Shown here: positions 41,050 to 50,060 of the stretch, piece after piece | How positions within the stretch are numbered: position 1 is the first letter of the stretch | How the letters are laid out: every line of letters begins with the position of its first letter | Assembly (NCBI GenBank): GCA_944336975.1 | Contig: CALVLH010000005.1 | Location: 1 to 64,000, forward strand | Source: an uncultured Clostridia bacterium | GTDB lineage: Bacteria; Bacillota; Clostridia; Christensenellales; Borkfalkiaceae | Direction of reading: 5' to 3' | DNA: 64,000 bases | Position numbers and translations under genes: made by a program | The notes under the pieces: model-generated | What the model was told of the DNA's origin: nothing | Databases searched by the model: none | Seen by the model: the letters and a program-made list of their open reading frames with translations, nothing else

Positions 41050-42173
41050 CAGAACGCATCCTTTTCGAGCAATCCGAAATCGCGGATGATCGCGCTCAGC
41101 CCGCCGGGACAGCGCTCGGGCAGATAGCGGAGCGCCGCCGCTGGCGCCGCCCCCTCTTCGCCGCCGAACGCCCGATATACGCGGACAAACCGCCTGCGCA
41201 GGGCGACGATGGAGTGCATCTCGGACGCCAGCGCCCCGCGCGTACGTTCGAGCGTGACCGCGCGGCAGGCATATTCCTCCCTCGTCGGCACATGCGGCGG
41301 CAAAGCGCCTTCCCCGCATTCCCGCATGCGGGTGAAATAATCGGGAACGACGTAGCGGCGCGGTTTTCCCGCGCGGAAAAACGCCGTATAAAGCGCGGAG
41401 AGCGACCAGAACGCCCGCCAGGGCGCGTCCGATTCTCCGGAACGCTCCATCGACGCCGCCAGCGAGAACCCCTCTCCCTGCGGAGCGCCCTCCCGCCGCG
41501 CCAACGCGAGCTTCGCGCAGACGCGCACGAGCTGTTCCGCGGACAGCGTCTCCGCGCCCGAAACATAGGCGCAAAGCCGATACGCCTCGTCCGACGCAGG
41601 CGTGCGGTCGCTCTTGTCGCCGTTGAGTTTCCGCTTCGCTCCGTCTTCGAACAACGCCAGGCGCATGAGCAGGGTTTCCGCATAGGAAGGCGCGAGCGAA
41701 CGGGACATCAGCGCGAGATCGGCGAACAGCTTGCCGTTGCCCAGCGGATAGACGCATCGTCTTTCACCGAGCGGGACTTCCCCGCGCGGCTCCCATGCGC
41801 CGTCGAGGGAAGCCGAAGAGGGAAACAGATAGCAGGGCAACCCGCTCACCTCGGAAAAATAACGCGCACAGCGCATGATTTCCGCGCCGCCCGCCGCGAC
41901 CATGCAAACGGCGCCGTCCGGCATGGCGAAAAGCGGGAGGGCGTCCGCCGCGTCCTGTACGACGGCGGCGGCGCGCGGCGAACGAACCGCATCGCCCAGA
42001 CGTCCGAACGACGCCCCGTCCGTATAAAAGATCACCTTTCCGAAGGGAAAATCGCGCAACGCCTGCTTTGCGCCCTCCGACAGCGGGCAAAAAAACGGCT
42101 CGCCCGTCATTCCGCCTTCTCCGTCCCCTTCGGACGGTTTTTTCTTTCGTACGGAATATTCGGCAAGCCGCAT
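41049..42173 (-). CDS. Protein with distant similarity to the dehydroquinate synthase/iron-alcohol dehydrogenase fold
   Basis: A 374-residue protein I do not firmly recognise. A nucleotide-binding-like region (FGKVIFYTDGASFGRL, MVAAGGAEIMRCARYFSEVSGLPCYLFPSSASLDG) recalls the GGGSxxD...PTTxxTGSE pattern of iron-type alcohol dehydrogenases and glycerol-1-phosphate dehydrogenases, but the expected metal histidines are not evident. The second half is helical and arginine-rich. It begins 14 nt after hisC, with GGAGAT upstream of ATG 42173, and is probably co-transcribed with it. It could be a degenerate enzyme. Confidence 0.5.
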   Translation of the reverse strand: MRLAEYSVRKKKPSEGDGEGGMTGEPFFCPLSEGAKQALRDFPFGKVIFYTDGASFGRLGDAVRSPRAAAVVQDAADALPLFAMPDGAVCMVAAGGAEIMRCARYFSEVSGLPCYLFPSSASLDGAWEPRGEVPLGERRCVYPLGNGKLFADLALMSRSLAPSYAETLLMRLALFEDGAKRKLNGDKSDRTPASDEAYRLCAYVSGAETLSAEQLVRVCAKLALARREGAPQGEGFSLAASMERSGESDAPWRAFWSLSALYTAFFRAGKPRRYVVPDYFTRMRECGEGALPPHVPTREEYACRAVTLERTRGALASEMHSIVALRRRFVRVYRAFGGEEGAAPAAALRYLPERCPGGLSAIIRDFGLLEKDAF

Positions 42174-42187
42174 ATCTCCATCTCCTG

Positions 42188-43249
42188 TTATGAGAGTATT
42201 TTTTTCAGTTTTTCGATGAGAACGTCGTCCTGCTCGGGCGTTCCCACCGTGATGCGGCAGAAATCGCGCAGGAAATCTTTCTCCCAATGGCGCACGAGCA
42301 CGCCTTCTTCTTTCAGACGGGCGTAGATCTCGCCGCCGCCGCGTTCGGGGTGCGAGGCGAAAAGGAAATTCGCCTTGCTCTCGGGAACGGTGAAGCCGAG
42401 CGCGAGCAGTTCGCCGCGCAGGCGCTCACGTTCTTCTTCGACGAGGGCGACCGCGCGTTCGTGATATTCCGCGTCCCCTATCGCCGCCGCACAGACCGCC
42501 TGACAGAGCGCGTCCACGGGATAGGAATTGAAGCAGTCCTTCATGCGGAACAGCCCCGCGATGAGATCGCGATCGCCGATCGCATACCCGCAACGCATTC
42601 CCGCGAGCGAATAGCTCTTGGAAAAGGTCTTGACGACGAGCAGGTTGGGATATTTTTTCACGAGCGGCACGCAGGACTGTCCGAAAAAGTCCATATACGC
42701 CTCGTCCATGACGACGATCTTATCGGGGACGGACGCGACGAACGCCTCAGTCTCCCGCAAGGGGATCCCTACGCCCGTCGGCGCGTTGGGATTGGCGATG
42801 AAATATCCCCGACACTTCGCCGAGCGCATCGCGGAAAGGTCGAGATAAAACCGGTCTCTCAGCGGTACCGTCGCGAACGGGATTCCGAAAAAGCGCGCAA
42901 AGACCTCGTAAAAAGAATAGGTGACGTCGGCAAAACACGCGCCGTCTCCGTCCCCGTCAAAAAAGGCGGGAAAGCAGAGCGCGAGCACTTCGTCCGAGCC
43001 GTTGCCGCAAAAGACGTTTTCCGCCGCCACCCCTTCGGCATGCGCGATCGCTTCGCGCAGGCCGTCCGCGTTCGGCGCGGGATACAACCGCAGACGCGAC
43101 GCGTCGAATTCCCGCAAAACGCGCTCCGCGGCAGGCGAAGGCGGATACGGGTTCTCGTTGGTGTTCAGCTTGACGTAACGCTTGTCGTTAAGTTGTTCGC
43201 CCGCCGTGTACGGGGAGATGCCCCGCGCGAGCCTGCTTAAAAAGTCCAT
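42188..43249 (-). CDS. hisC: Histidinol-phosphate aminotransferase-type enzyme
   Basis: A 353-residue class I/II PLP aminotransferase. It begins ...RGISPYTAGEQ...VKLNTNENPYPPSP, typical of HisC; NPNAPTG binds the cofactor, and KTFSKSYSLAGMRCGY holds the PLP lysine. HisC converts imidazole-acetol phosphate to histidinol phosphate, and relatives act on aromatic amino acids or threonine phosphate. No other his gene is near. It lacks a ribosome site, and a TACAAT box lies exactly 6 nt before ATG, so the message is predicted to be leaderless. Confidence 0.9.
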   Translation of the reverse strand: MDFLSRLARGISPYTAGEQLNDKRYVKLNTNENPYPPSPAAERVLREFDASRLRLYPAPNADGLREAIAHAEGVAAENVFCGNGSDEVLALCFPAFFDGDGDGACFADVTYSFYEVFARFFGIPFATVPLRDRFYLDLSAMRSAKCRGYFIANPNAPTGVGIPLRETEAFVASVPDKIVVMDEAYMDFFGQSCVPLVKKYPNLLVVKTFSKSYSLAGMRCGYAIGDRDLIAGLFRMKDCFNSYPVDALCQAVCAAAIGDAEYHERAVALVEEERERLRGELLALGFTVPESKANFLFASHPERGGGEIYARLKEEGVLVRHWEKDFLRDFCRITVGTPEQDDVLIEKLKKILS

Positions 43250-43255
43250 AGCGAT

Positions 43256-43284
43256 ATTGTACTTCGTTTTACAAATTTTGTCAA
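43256..43284 (-). promoter_or_regulatory. Leaderless-type sigma-A promoter of hisC
   Basis: TTGACA (43279-43284), 17 nt, TACAAT (43256-43261) on the minus strand, then exactly 6 nt and ATG at 43249. It overlaps the end of the upstream metal-transporter gene by 4 nt. Confidence 0.85.
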
Positions 43285-44153
43285 CCGATCGCGACCGTCA
43301 CCGCGGTTACCGCATATCCGACCGCCACGCCGATCACATACAGCGCCGCGACGAACATCAGATTTCGTTTCCACTGCTTCACGTCCTTCAACAGGACCAG
43401 CAACCCCAGCCCCGCGTTGGCGCACAGCCCCGCAAGACAGCTCCCGAAGGAAAGTCCGCCCAACAGATACGCCTGCGTTAACACGACGCTGGACGCGCAG
43501 TTGGGGATGAGCCCGATGAACGCCGCCACAAGCGGCTGAATCCACAGCCCCGCCTGCAAAAAGGCGACGACATTCTCTTCGCCCACCGCAAAGAACAAAA
43601 AGCCGAACGCGAGGTTGACGAACAGGATGAACGCCGCCACTTTGAGCGAATGCAGGAGCGGATCGACCAGATAGACGCGCCATTTCCCCTTTCCGTCGTG
43701 TTCGCGGCCGCAGGAAGTGCAGTCGAAGTGCTCGTGCTCCTCCACCGCTTCCGTGGGACGGCGCACGATGAGATCGGCAAGATAGCCCATCCCCACGCCC
43801 ACGACGAATTTGACGGCGATCATGGGCATGATGGCGATCGCTCCCTCGCCCGAAGAAAGCAGGATGACGAACGCCTCGTCGCTCGTCGCGAGAAACACCG
43901 CCAGAAGAGTGCCGACGGTGATGTGCCTGTGCTCATAGAGCTTTGCCGCCATTACCGAAAAGCCGCATTGGGGGATGATGCCCGTCGCGCCGCCCACGAG
44001 CGGCCCGAGTTTGCCGCCCAGCCCCCCGTGCGGGCGGGAAAGGTCGGTCTTATGCTCGACGAGCTCGATGACGATATAGGCGATGAGCAAAAACGGAAAG
44101 AGTTTCGCCGTATCGATCAGCGCGTCGAGGATCACGTCCCAACCTTCCCACAT
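43281..44153 (-). CDS. Putative manganese/arsenic-type efflux permease (ArsP_2-like)
   Basis: A 290-residue polytopic membrane protein with the two related halves of the ArsP_2/'putative manganese transporter' family: GIIPQCGFSVMAAKLY in the first half and GLIPNCASSVVLTQAYLLGG in the second. A cytoplasmic loop carries FDCTSCGREHDGKGKW with histidines and a CxxC that could bind metal. About eight to ten membrane segments are visible. ATG 44153 has AAGGAG upstream. A promoter with an operator-like inverted repeat near the transcription start suggests metal control. Confidence 0.8.
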   Translation of the reverse strand: MWEGWDVILDALIDTAKLFPFLLIAYIVIELVEHKTDLSRPHGGLGGKLGPLVGGATGIIPQCGFSVMAAKLYEHRHITVGTLLAVFLATSDEAFVILLSSGEGAIAIMPMIAVKFVVGVGMGYLADLIVRRPTEAVEEHEHFDCTSCGREHDGKGKWRVYLVDPLLHSLKVAAFILFVNLAFGFLFFAVGEENVVAFLQAGLWIQPLVAAFIGLIPNCASSVVLTQAYLLGGLSFGSCLAGLCANAGLGLLVLLKDVKQWKRNLMFVAALYVIGVAVGYAVTAVTVAIG

Positions 44154-44183
44154 ACTTTTGTCTCCTTTTGAGCGGAAAATTCC

Positions 44184-44197
44184 GATTACGATTATCA
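44184..44197. promoter_or_regulatory. Possible metalloregulator operator
   Basis: Minus strand TGATAATCGTAATC directly follows the -10 box and covers the expected transcription start of the metal-permease gene. The first half matches a Fur-type half-site (TGATAAT); the second half is imperfect. The position fits a repressor site; the regulator is unknown. Confidence 0.35.
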
Positions 44198-44226
44198 ATC
44201 ATATCCGTTTTCCCGCCGTTTGTCAA
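44198..44226 (-). promoter_or_regulatory. Sigma-A promoter of the metal-permease gene
   Basis: TTGACA (44221-44226), 17 nt, TATGAT (44198-44203) on the minus strand; the leader is about 38 nt. A second TTGACA lies 22 nt further upstream. Confidence 0.85.
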
Positions 44227-44284
44227 CGGTTTAAAGGTAAATTGTCAAACTAAGTACAACACTTAACAGTATAATTCACCTTGA

Positions 44285-44325
44285 AAAGAAAAAGCGCTTA
44301 TTTTTTCAATAAGCGCTTTTGTATT
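44285..44325 (-). terminator. Intrinsic terminator after the UgpC-type ATPase gene
   Basis: A 13-bp stem (44290-44302 with 44108+ equivalent arm 44308-44320) around TTTTC, T-rich on the minus strand. Confidence 0.8.
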
Positions 44326-44356
44326 CTCGCAAAACAGACGTTCCGCAACAAAAAAG

Positions 44357-45739
<1,383 letters not shown>

Positions 45740-45854
45740 TACTTTTCCTCCCTTATGAAATGCTTTATATTTATGTTACTATTTTACACGATTTCCGCCA
45801 AAAATGCAATAGGCAATTATCACAAAGTTGCAAAGTCATATTGTATATTTTGCC

Positions 45855-45884
45855 CAAACGAAAAGGGCGCTCTGCGGCGCCCTT
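45855..45884 (-). terminator. Intrinsic terminator at the end of the carbohydrate locus
   Basis: An 8-bp GC stem (45863-45870 with 45877-45884), followed on the minus strand by TTCGTTT. It lies 37 nt after the fructokinase gene. Confidence 0.65.
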
Positions 45885-45920
45885 CTTTCCGAACCTCGGC
45901 GCGCCCCTTTGCGCGTGCGC

Positions 45921-46799
45921 TCAGCGCCTGACCGCGCCCTTGAACTGCGTCGCCGCGCCCCCGCGCCCGTTCGCCGCTTCCAGCGCGCGAAGAAAGTGCT
46001 CCTTCGGCCATTCGCGCCAGTTTTCCCCGTCCATCTGCGCGAGGATCTCGCCGAAAAAGGCGTCGCCCGCGCCCGTCGTATCCACGGGGGAAAGCGGACG
46101 CGCGGGGACAAAACCCTCCGCGCCGCCGCAACGGAACAGACTGCCCTTTGCGCCCAGCGTGACGAACAACGCGCCCTGCCGCCTGCCCAGGCGCGCGATC
46201 CCCTCTTCCGCGTCGGAAGCGCCCGTATAGAAGCGCACCTCGTCTTCCGAGAGCTTCAAAATATCCGCGTTCTTCACGAAATAGCGGTACGCTGCGCGCG
46301 CCGCTTCCGCCGAGGGAAAGAGGTCTTCGCGCAGGTTCATGTCGAAGGAGACGCACTTCCCCTCGCAGTGCGCCCGCCGCAAAAGCGCGCGGGCAAACGT
46401 TCTGCCGCACGGCTCGCTCAACATAAGAGAACCGATGTGCACGAGATCGGCGTCTTCCCAGGCTCCGGCGAGCTCTTCCTGCGAAAGGCGGTAATCCGCC
46501 GTATCGTGACGGAAAAAGGAGAAATTGCGCTCGCCGCCGCGCAGGGTGACGAACGCGAGCGTGGTATTCCGCACCCCGTCGCGCAGGATGCGGCATTCGT
46601 CGAGAGAGAATTTCGCGCACTCTTCCGCGAGAAAATCGCCCACGACGTCGCTGCCCGCCTTGCCGACGAAGCGCACTTCCGCCCCCGCCTGCTTCGCGTT
46701 GACGGCGACGTTGAAAGGCGCGCCGCCGCAATACATACGGATGCTCCCGTCCTCTTCGCCGATCAGATCGGCGAGGATCTCGCCGACGCATAAGATCAT
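45921..46799 (-). CDS. PfkB-family carbohydrate kinase, fructokinase-like
   Basis: A 292-residue ribokinase-fold kinase. The N-terminus CVGEILADLIG and GGAPFNVAVNAKQAG match fructokinases, and the C-terminal DTTGAGDAFFG holds the catalytic aspartate and anion hole. It should phosphorylate fructose released by the neighbouring secreted GH32 enzyme after uptake. Its ATG overlaps the end of the ArsR-type regulator gene (ATGA), and it is the last gene of the run. Confidence 0.9.
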   Translation of the reverse strand: MILCVGEILADLIGEEDGSIRMYCGGAPFNVAVNAKQAGAEVRFVGKAGSDVVGDFLAEECAKFSLDECRILRDGVRNTTLAFVTLRGGERNFSFFRHDTADYRLSQEELAGAWEDADLVHIGSLMLSEPCGRTFARALLRRAHCEGKCVSFDMNLREDLFPSAEAARAAYRYFVKNADILKLSEDEVRFYTGASDAEEGIARLGRRQGALFVTLGAKGSLFRCGGAEGFVPARPLSPVDTTGAGDAFFGEILAQMDGENWREWPKEHFLRALEAANGRGGAATQFKGAVRR

Positions 46800-47743
46800 T
46801 TGTCTTTTTCCTCCCTGATGTTTTCGTATTCGACGGTCATAAAGATGTTCTGCGCATAATTGCCGAATTTTTTGCCGAACAGGTTGATCCCGCCGACGTT
46901 CTTCGCCGTAGGTTTGACGCCGATGCGGAAGATCACGCAGTTCCTGTGTTCGATGTCCAGCGCTTTAAGACCGATGTTGCTGACGAACACGTCGTCGAGA
47001 AAGCTCCCCGAGCGGGTGACCGTCAGCTTTTTGAGCGTGCCGTACTGCGTGGAATTGATGGGCCACCACTGCGGCGAATACGCCCCCCGCACGCCCCCGA
47101 AATCGCCCGGGCTCGTCCACTCGCAGATCTCGTTCCCGTTGAGCCAGAACGTGATGTCGGAGGGAAATTCGTTGCGGAAACCGGGCGCTTCCGAACAGCA
47201 TTCCAAAGAGATCTGCAGATTGCGGATGGAAGTATATTCGAAATCGAGCGGGAAGCGGTATTCGAGATAGCCCGAGGTGAACCAGATGAGCTGTGCGCGG
47301 AAGCGATCGGGACTGTAAAAGGCACGGATGTCGTCGTCCTTGCCGATGAAGTTATACTCGTCCACCAGTCCGCAGGTGGGCGAGATGTTGAAATCGAAAT
47401 AGCCGCCGATGGGCATATCCACCGTATAACGGCGGTAAATATTGGTCTCTACGGGCTTTGCGAACTCGATGGAGACGCGCTCGTAGCGGATGGAACACAG
47501 TTTCAGCGAACCGTGCTTGCCCGCCTGAAAGGACGTTCGGATGAGCCCCGCCTCTTCGAGCATCTTCACGTTGGCGGACGCCGTGGACATGGGGATGTTC
47601 AGACGGAACGCCAGCTCCTTCACGCTCATGGAGTTTCCCGACAGTTCGCGCATCATGCAAAGCCGCAGGGGCGACGCCAGCGCGTTCGCCAATGCGGAGA
47701 GACTTTCGCTTTCTTCATAACCGATGGTGCGATATTTTTCCAT
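46796..47743 (-). CDS. ArsR-type regulator with a large beta-rich C-terminal domain
   Basis: A 315-residue protein. Residues about 15-90 form a winged helix-turn-helix of the ArsR type (LANALASPLRLCMMRELS, FRLNIPMSTASANVKMLEEAGLI). It lacks the ArsR metal cysteines. The remaining 220 residues look beta-rich, with many aromatic residues (GGYFDFNISPTCGL, TFWLNGNEICEW, GVRGAYSPQWWP), like a carbohydrate-binding sandwich, so it may sense a sugar directly. It is coupled to the fructokinase gene and follows GH32 by 7 nt; it probably controls this operon. Confidence 0.8.
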   Translation of the reverse strand: MEKYRTIGYEESESLSALANALASPLRLCMMRELSGNSMSVKELAFRLNIPMSTASANVKMLEEAGLIRTSFQAGKHGSLKLCSIRYERVSIEFAKPVETNIYRRYTVDMPIGGYFDFNISPTCGLVDEYNFIGKDDDIRAFYSPDRFRAQLIWFTSGYLEYRFPLDFEYTSIRNLQISLECCSEAPGFRNEFPSDITFWLNGNEICEWTSPGDFGGVRGAYSPQWWPINSTQYGTLKKLTVTRSGSFLDDVFVSNIGLKALDIEHRNCVIFRIGVKPTAKNVGGINLFGKKFGNYAQNIFMTVEYENIREEKDK

Positions 47744-47750
47744 ACTTGCC

Positions 47751-49328
47751 TTATCCCGAAACGGTGTTTTTGGTCACATCCAGCCGCACGCTCCCCTCGC
47801 TCGAAAACGCAATCCCGTCCGCGCCTTCCGGCGGATAAACGAGCGAAGTCATGACGAGTTCCCCTTCACCGAAGAAGATCTCTATGCTGCTCTTGTCGAG
47901 GAAGATCTCCATCTCCAACACTCCGTTTTCGGGGGTATACCGCGCGGTGCGGCGTTTCCCTTCCGACGCTTCGCGCGCATCGCCCGCGATGGGATAGCCG
48001 CTCTCGGAACGGTCGAACGTGACCGTTCCCGCTTGCGCGTCATAGGTGAGCGTCGTTTCATGCGTATCGTCTTTGAACAGCGATACGGCGAACGAACGAC
48101 AATCGGAGACGTCCGCCGTCACTTTCAGCCGCAGGATCTTCCCGCTCACGCCTTCGTACGACGCCGTCCCTTCGAGCGTGTCGGATACACGCACCTCGTC
48201 GGTATAATATGCGGCAATACCCTCGACGGGCGTCTGAAGCAGTTTCCCGTCCTTTACGCGCAGTCTGCGCGGCAGGACGAACGAGCCCGCCCAGCCGTAT
48301 CCCAGCTCGTGCGTGACGTTTGTGCGGTTCCACATATTCATCCACGCGATCATGACCGCGCCGTCGGGATCCTGCGTCGCCTGCGCCGCATAGAAATCCA
48401 GGCCGCCGTCCGTCTCGTCGAATGCGGAAGCGGACATCTTTCCCGTCTGCGAGTTGAACTTGCCCGTCGTATACACGCAGGAATTGAAATTGCGGAAACG
48501 ATACTCTTCGGCGGGATAATCGACGGGCGAACAGAAGAAGACGTCCTCCCCGTCCGCGGTCACGAGGCTCGGGCATTCCCAGCAATATCCCGCGTGCGAA
48601 CGGCTCAGAAAGTCCGCCGCGTATTCCCAACGGAACAGATCTTCCGAACGGTAAGTCTCCACCTTCGCCACGCCGTTCCCCAGCGTGCCGACGAGCATGA
48701 AATACTGCCCGTCCCGCTCGAAGACGTAAGGATCGCGAAAATCGGCGACGGGCGTCCCTTCGGGGACCTGTTCGGGCCCCACGACGGGATTGCCCTCATA
48801 TTTGACGAAATGCACGCCGTCCTCGGAATAGGCGATGTTCTGCGTCTGAACGCGCACACCGTTCCGCTCCGTGTGTCCCGTATAGAAGAGGTACAGCGTA
48901 TCGCCGACGACGATCGCCGAACCCGACCAACACCCGTCGGCGTCATAAGCCGCGTCGGGCGCGAGCGCGACGGGCTGATGCGTCCAGCGCACCAGATCTT
49001 TGCTCGTCGCGTGTCCCCAATGCATGGGTCCCCATACGCTGTCGTAGGGGTGATACTGATAAAAGATGTGATATTGCCCGCGGAAATACACGAACCCGTT
49101 GGGATCGTTCATCCACCCGATTTGAGGGGTGAAATGATACGTCCCGCGCGCTTCGTCGCTCGACGCATCCCGATTCGCCGCAATATATGCGTTTGCTCTT
49201 TTCAACATTTCGCTTTCTCCGTATCCCGACAGGGTATCCTGCGAGCACGCTGCCGCACAACCGATCTGCGAAAGCGCGATCACGCACATTATAACACAGG
49301 AGAGTGTTTTTTTCAACAGGCTTTTCAT
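47751..49328 (-). CDS. Secreted GH32 fructan hydrolase (levanase/inulinase-like), lipoprotein
   Basis: A 525-residue exported enzyme. The signal peptide ends in a lipobox-like SQIGC near residue 24. The five-bladed propeller shows WMNDPNG (nucleophile aspartate), FRDPYVF (transition-state aspartate) and WECPSL (acid/base glutamate). The C-terminal beta-sandwich ends with LDKSSIEIFFGEG. It should cut fructose from levan, inulin or sucrose outside the cell. No clear ribosome site precedes the ATG, which is 6 nt after the SGNH gene, so translation is probably coupled. Confidence 0.93.
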   Translation of the reverse strand: MKSLLKKTLSCVIMCVIALSQIGCAAACSQDTLSGYGESEMLKRANAYIAANRDASSDEARGTYHFTPQIGWMNDPNGFVYFRGQYHIFYQYHPYDSVWGPMHWGHATSKDLVRWTHQPVALAPDAAYDADGCWSGSAIVVGDTLYLFYTGHTERNGVRVQTQNIAYSEDGVHFVKYEGNPVVGPEQVPEGTPVADFRDPYVFERDGQYFMLVGTLGNGVAKVETYRSEDLFRWEYAADFLSRSHAGYCWECPSLVTADGEDVFFCSPVDYPAEEYRFRNFNSCVYTTGKFNSQTGKMSASAFDETDGGLDFYAAQATQDPDGAVMIAWMNMWNRTNVTHELGYGWAGSFVLPRRLRVKDGKLLQTPVEGIAAYYTDEVRVSDTLEGTASYEGVSGKILRLKVTADVSDCRSFAVSLFKDDTHETTLTYDAQAGTVTFDRSESGYPIAGDAREASEGKRRTARYTPENGVLEMEIFLDKSSIEIFFGEGELVMTSLVYPPEGADGIAFSSEGSVRLDVTKNTVSG

Positions 49329-49334
49329 AGAAAT

Positions 49335-50003
49335 TTATTGCGCGTCCAGCCCGAGCGCCTCGCGCAGGATGCCTTTGAGAACGATGTATCCTCGCGCGGA
49401 GAAATGCAGATAATCGGAGACGAAATAGTCGGGATTCGGCTTCTGCGTATAATCCTCGTCGTCATAGAACGCATATTCCGTTTCGACGATCTCCACCCAA
49501 TCGTACTGCGCGCAGTACTCGCGCATGAGCGCGTTGCAGGTCCTGATCTCGTCGCGCATTTCCCAGCGGATGGATTCGCCGCAGATGTTGATGGTCAGCA
49601 GGTAGATATAGGCGTCGGGGCAGGTCTCGTGCAGCGTCTGCAACATCGTCTGGATGCCGAATTCCCCTTCCGCCGCCTCTTCGCCCGTCTGCCGCAGATC
49701 GGCGATGTTGTTGGTGCCGATGCTGATGACGATCTCGGTCGGATCCGCCTGTTTCACCAGCTTGACGCCTTTCGTCCAGTAGATGCTGTTCGTGCCGCCC
49801 ACCGCGATGTTGGCGAGGTTCTTCGCCCCTTCCAGCGCGGTATAGCAGTCGGGCTTCCACAGGTCGAACAGCGAGTCCCCGATCATGAGCACCCGTTCCG
49901 TCTTCGGCGGTTCCTCGGGCGGATTCTGATCGCATCCCGCGCCGACGGCGAGGAGCCCGAGCAGGGACAGTGCAACGCATGCGATTTTCGTCATTTTTTT
50001 CAT
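49335..50003 (-). CDS. Secreted SGNH/GDSL-type lipoprotein esterase
   Basis: A 222-residue exported protein with a signal peptide and lipobox VGAGC (cysteine about residue 24). SGNH blocks are MIGDSLFDLW (serine), VGGTNS, ISIGTNNI and a late DYLHFSARG (aspartate and histidine). It resembles platelet-activating-factor acetylhydrolase-like and carbohydrate esterases, and may deacetylate polysaccharide at the surface. AAAGGAG precedes the ATG. An intrinsic terminator ends about 14 nt before its start codon, which suggests conditional read-through from the MORN genes. Confidence 0.88.
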   Translation of the reverse strand: MKKMTKIACVALSLLGLLAVGAGCDQNPPEEPPKTERVLMIGDSLFDLWKPDCYTALEGAKNLANIAVGGTNSIYWTKGVKLVKQADPTEIVISIGTNNIADLRQTGEEAAEGEFGIQTMLQTLHETCPDAYIYLLTINICGESIRWEMRDEIRTCNALMREYCAQYDWVEIVETEYAFYDDEDYTQKPNPDYFVSDYLHFSARGYIVLKGILREALGLDAQ

Positions 50004-50016
50004 ATCGATCTCCTTT

Positions 50017-50052
50017 GAAAAAATCGGGAAGAGGCGGTTTGCCGCCTCTTCC
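50017..50052 (-). terminator. Intrinsic terminator inside the carbohydrate operon
   Basis: An 11-bp stem GGAAGAGGCGG/CCGCCTCTTCC (50027-50037 with 50042-50052), followed on the minus strand by CGATTTTTTC. It lies between the second MORN gene and the SGNH gene, directly before the SGNH ribosome site, with no room for a new promoter. Confidence 0.75.
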
Positions 50053-50060
50053 TTCCTCGA

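Noticed and set aside
44204..44260. MntR-type box upstream of the metal permease promoter
   Set aside because: The TTTACCTTTAAACC stretch matches only loosely and lies upstream of the -35 box; too weak to list as a feature.
47724..50018. 764-codon plus-strand frame opposite GH32 and SGNH genes
   Set aside because: Spans two real minus-strand genes and the gap between them; composition is that of a shadow frame.
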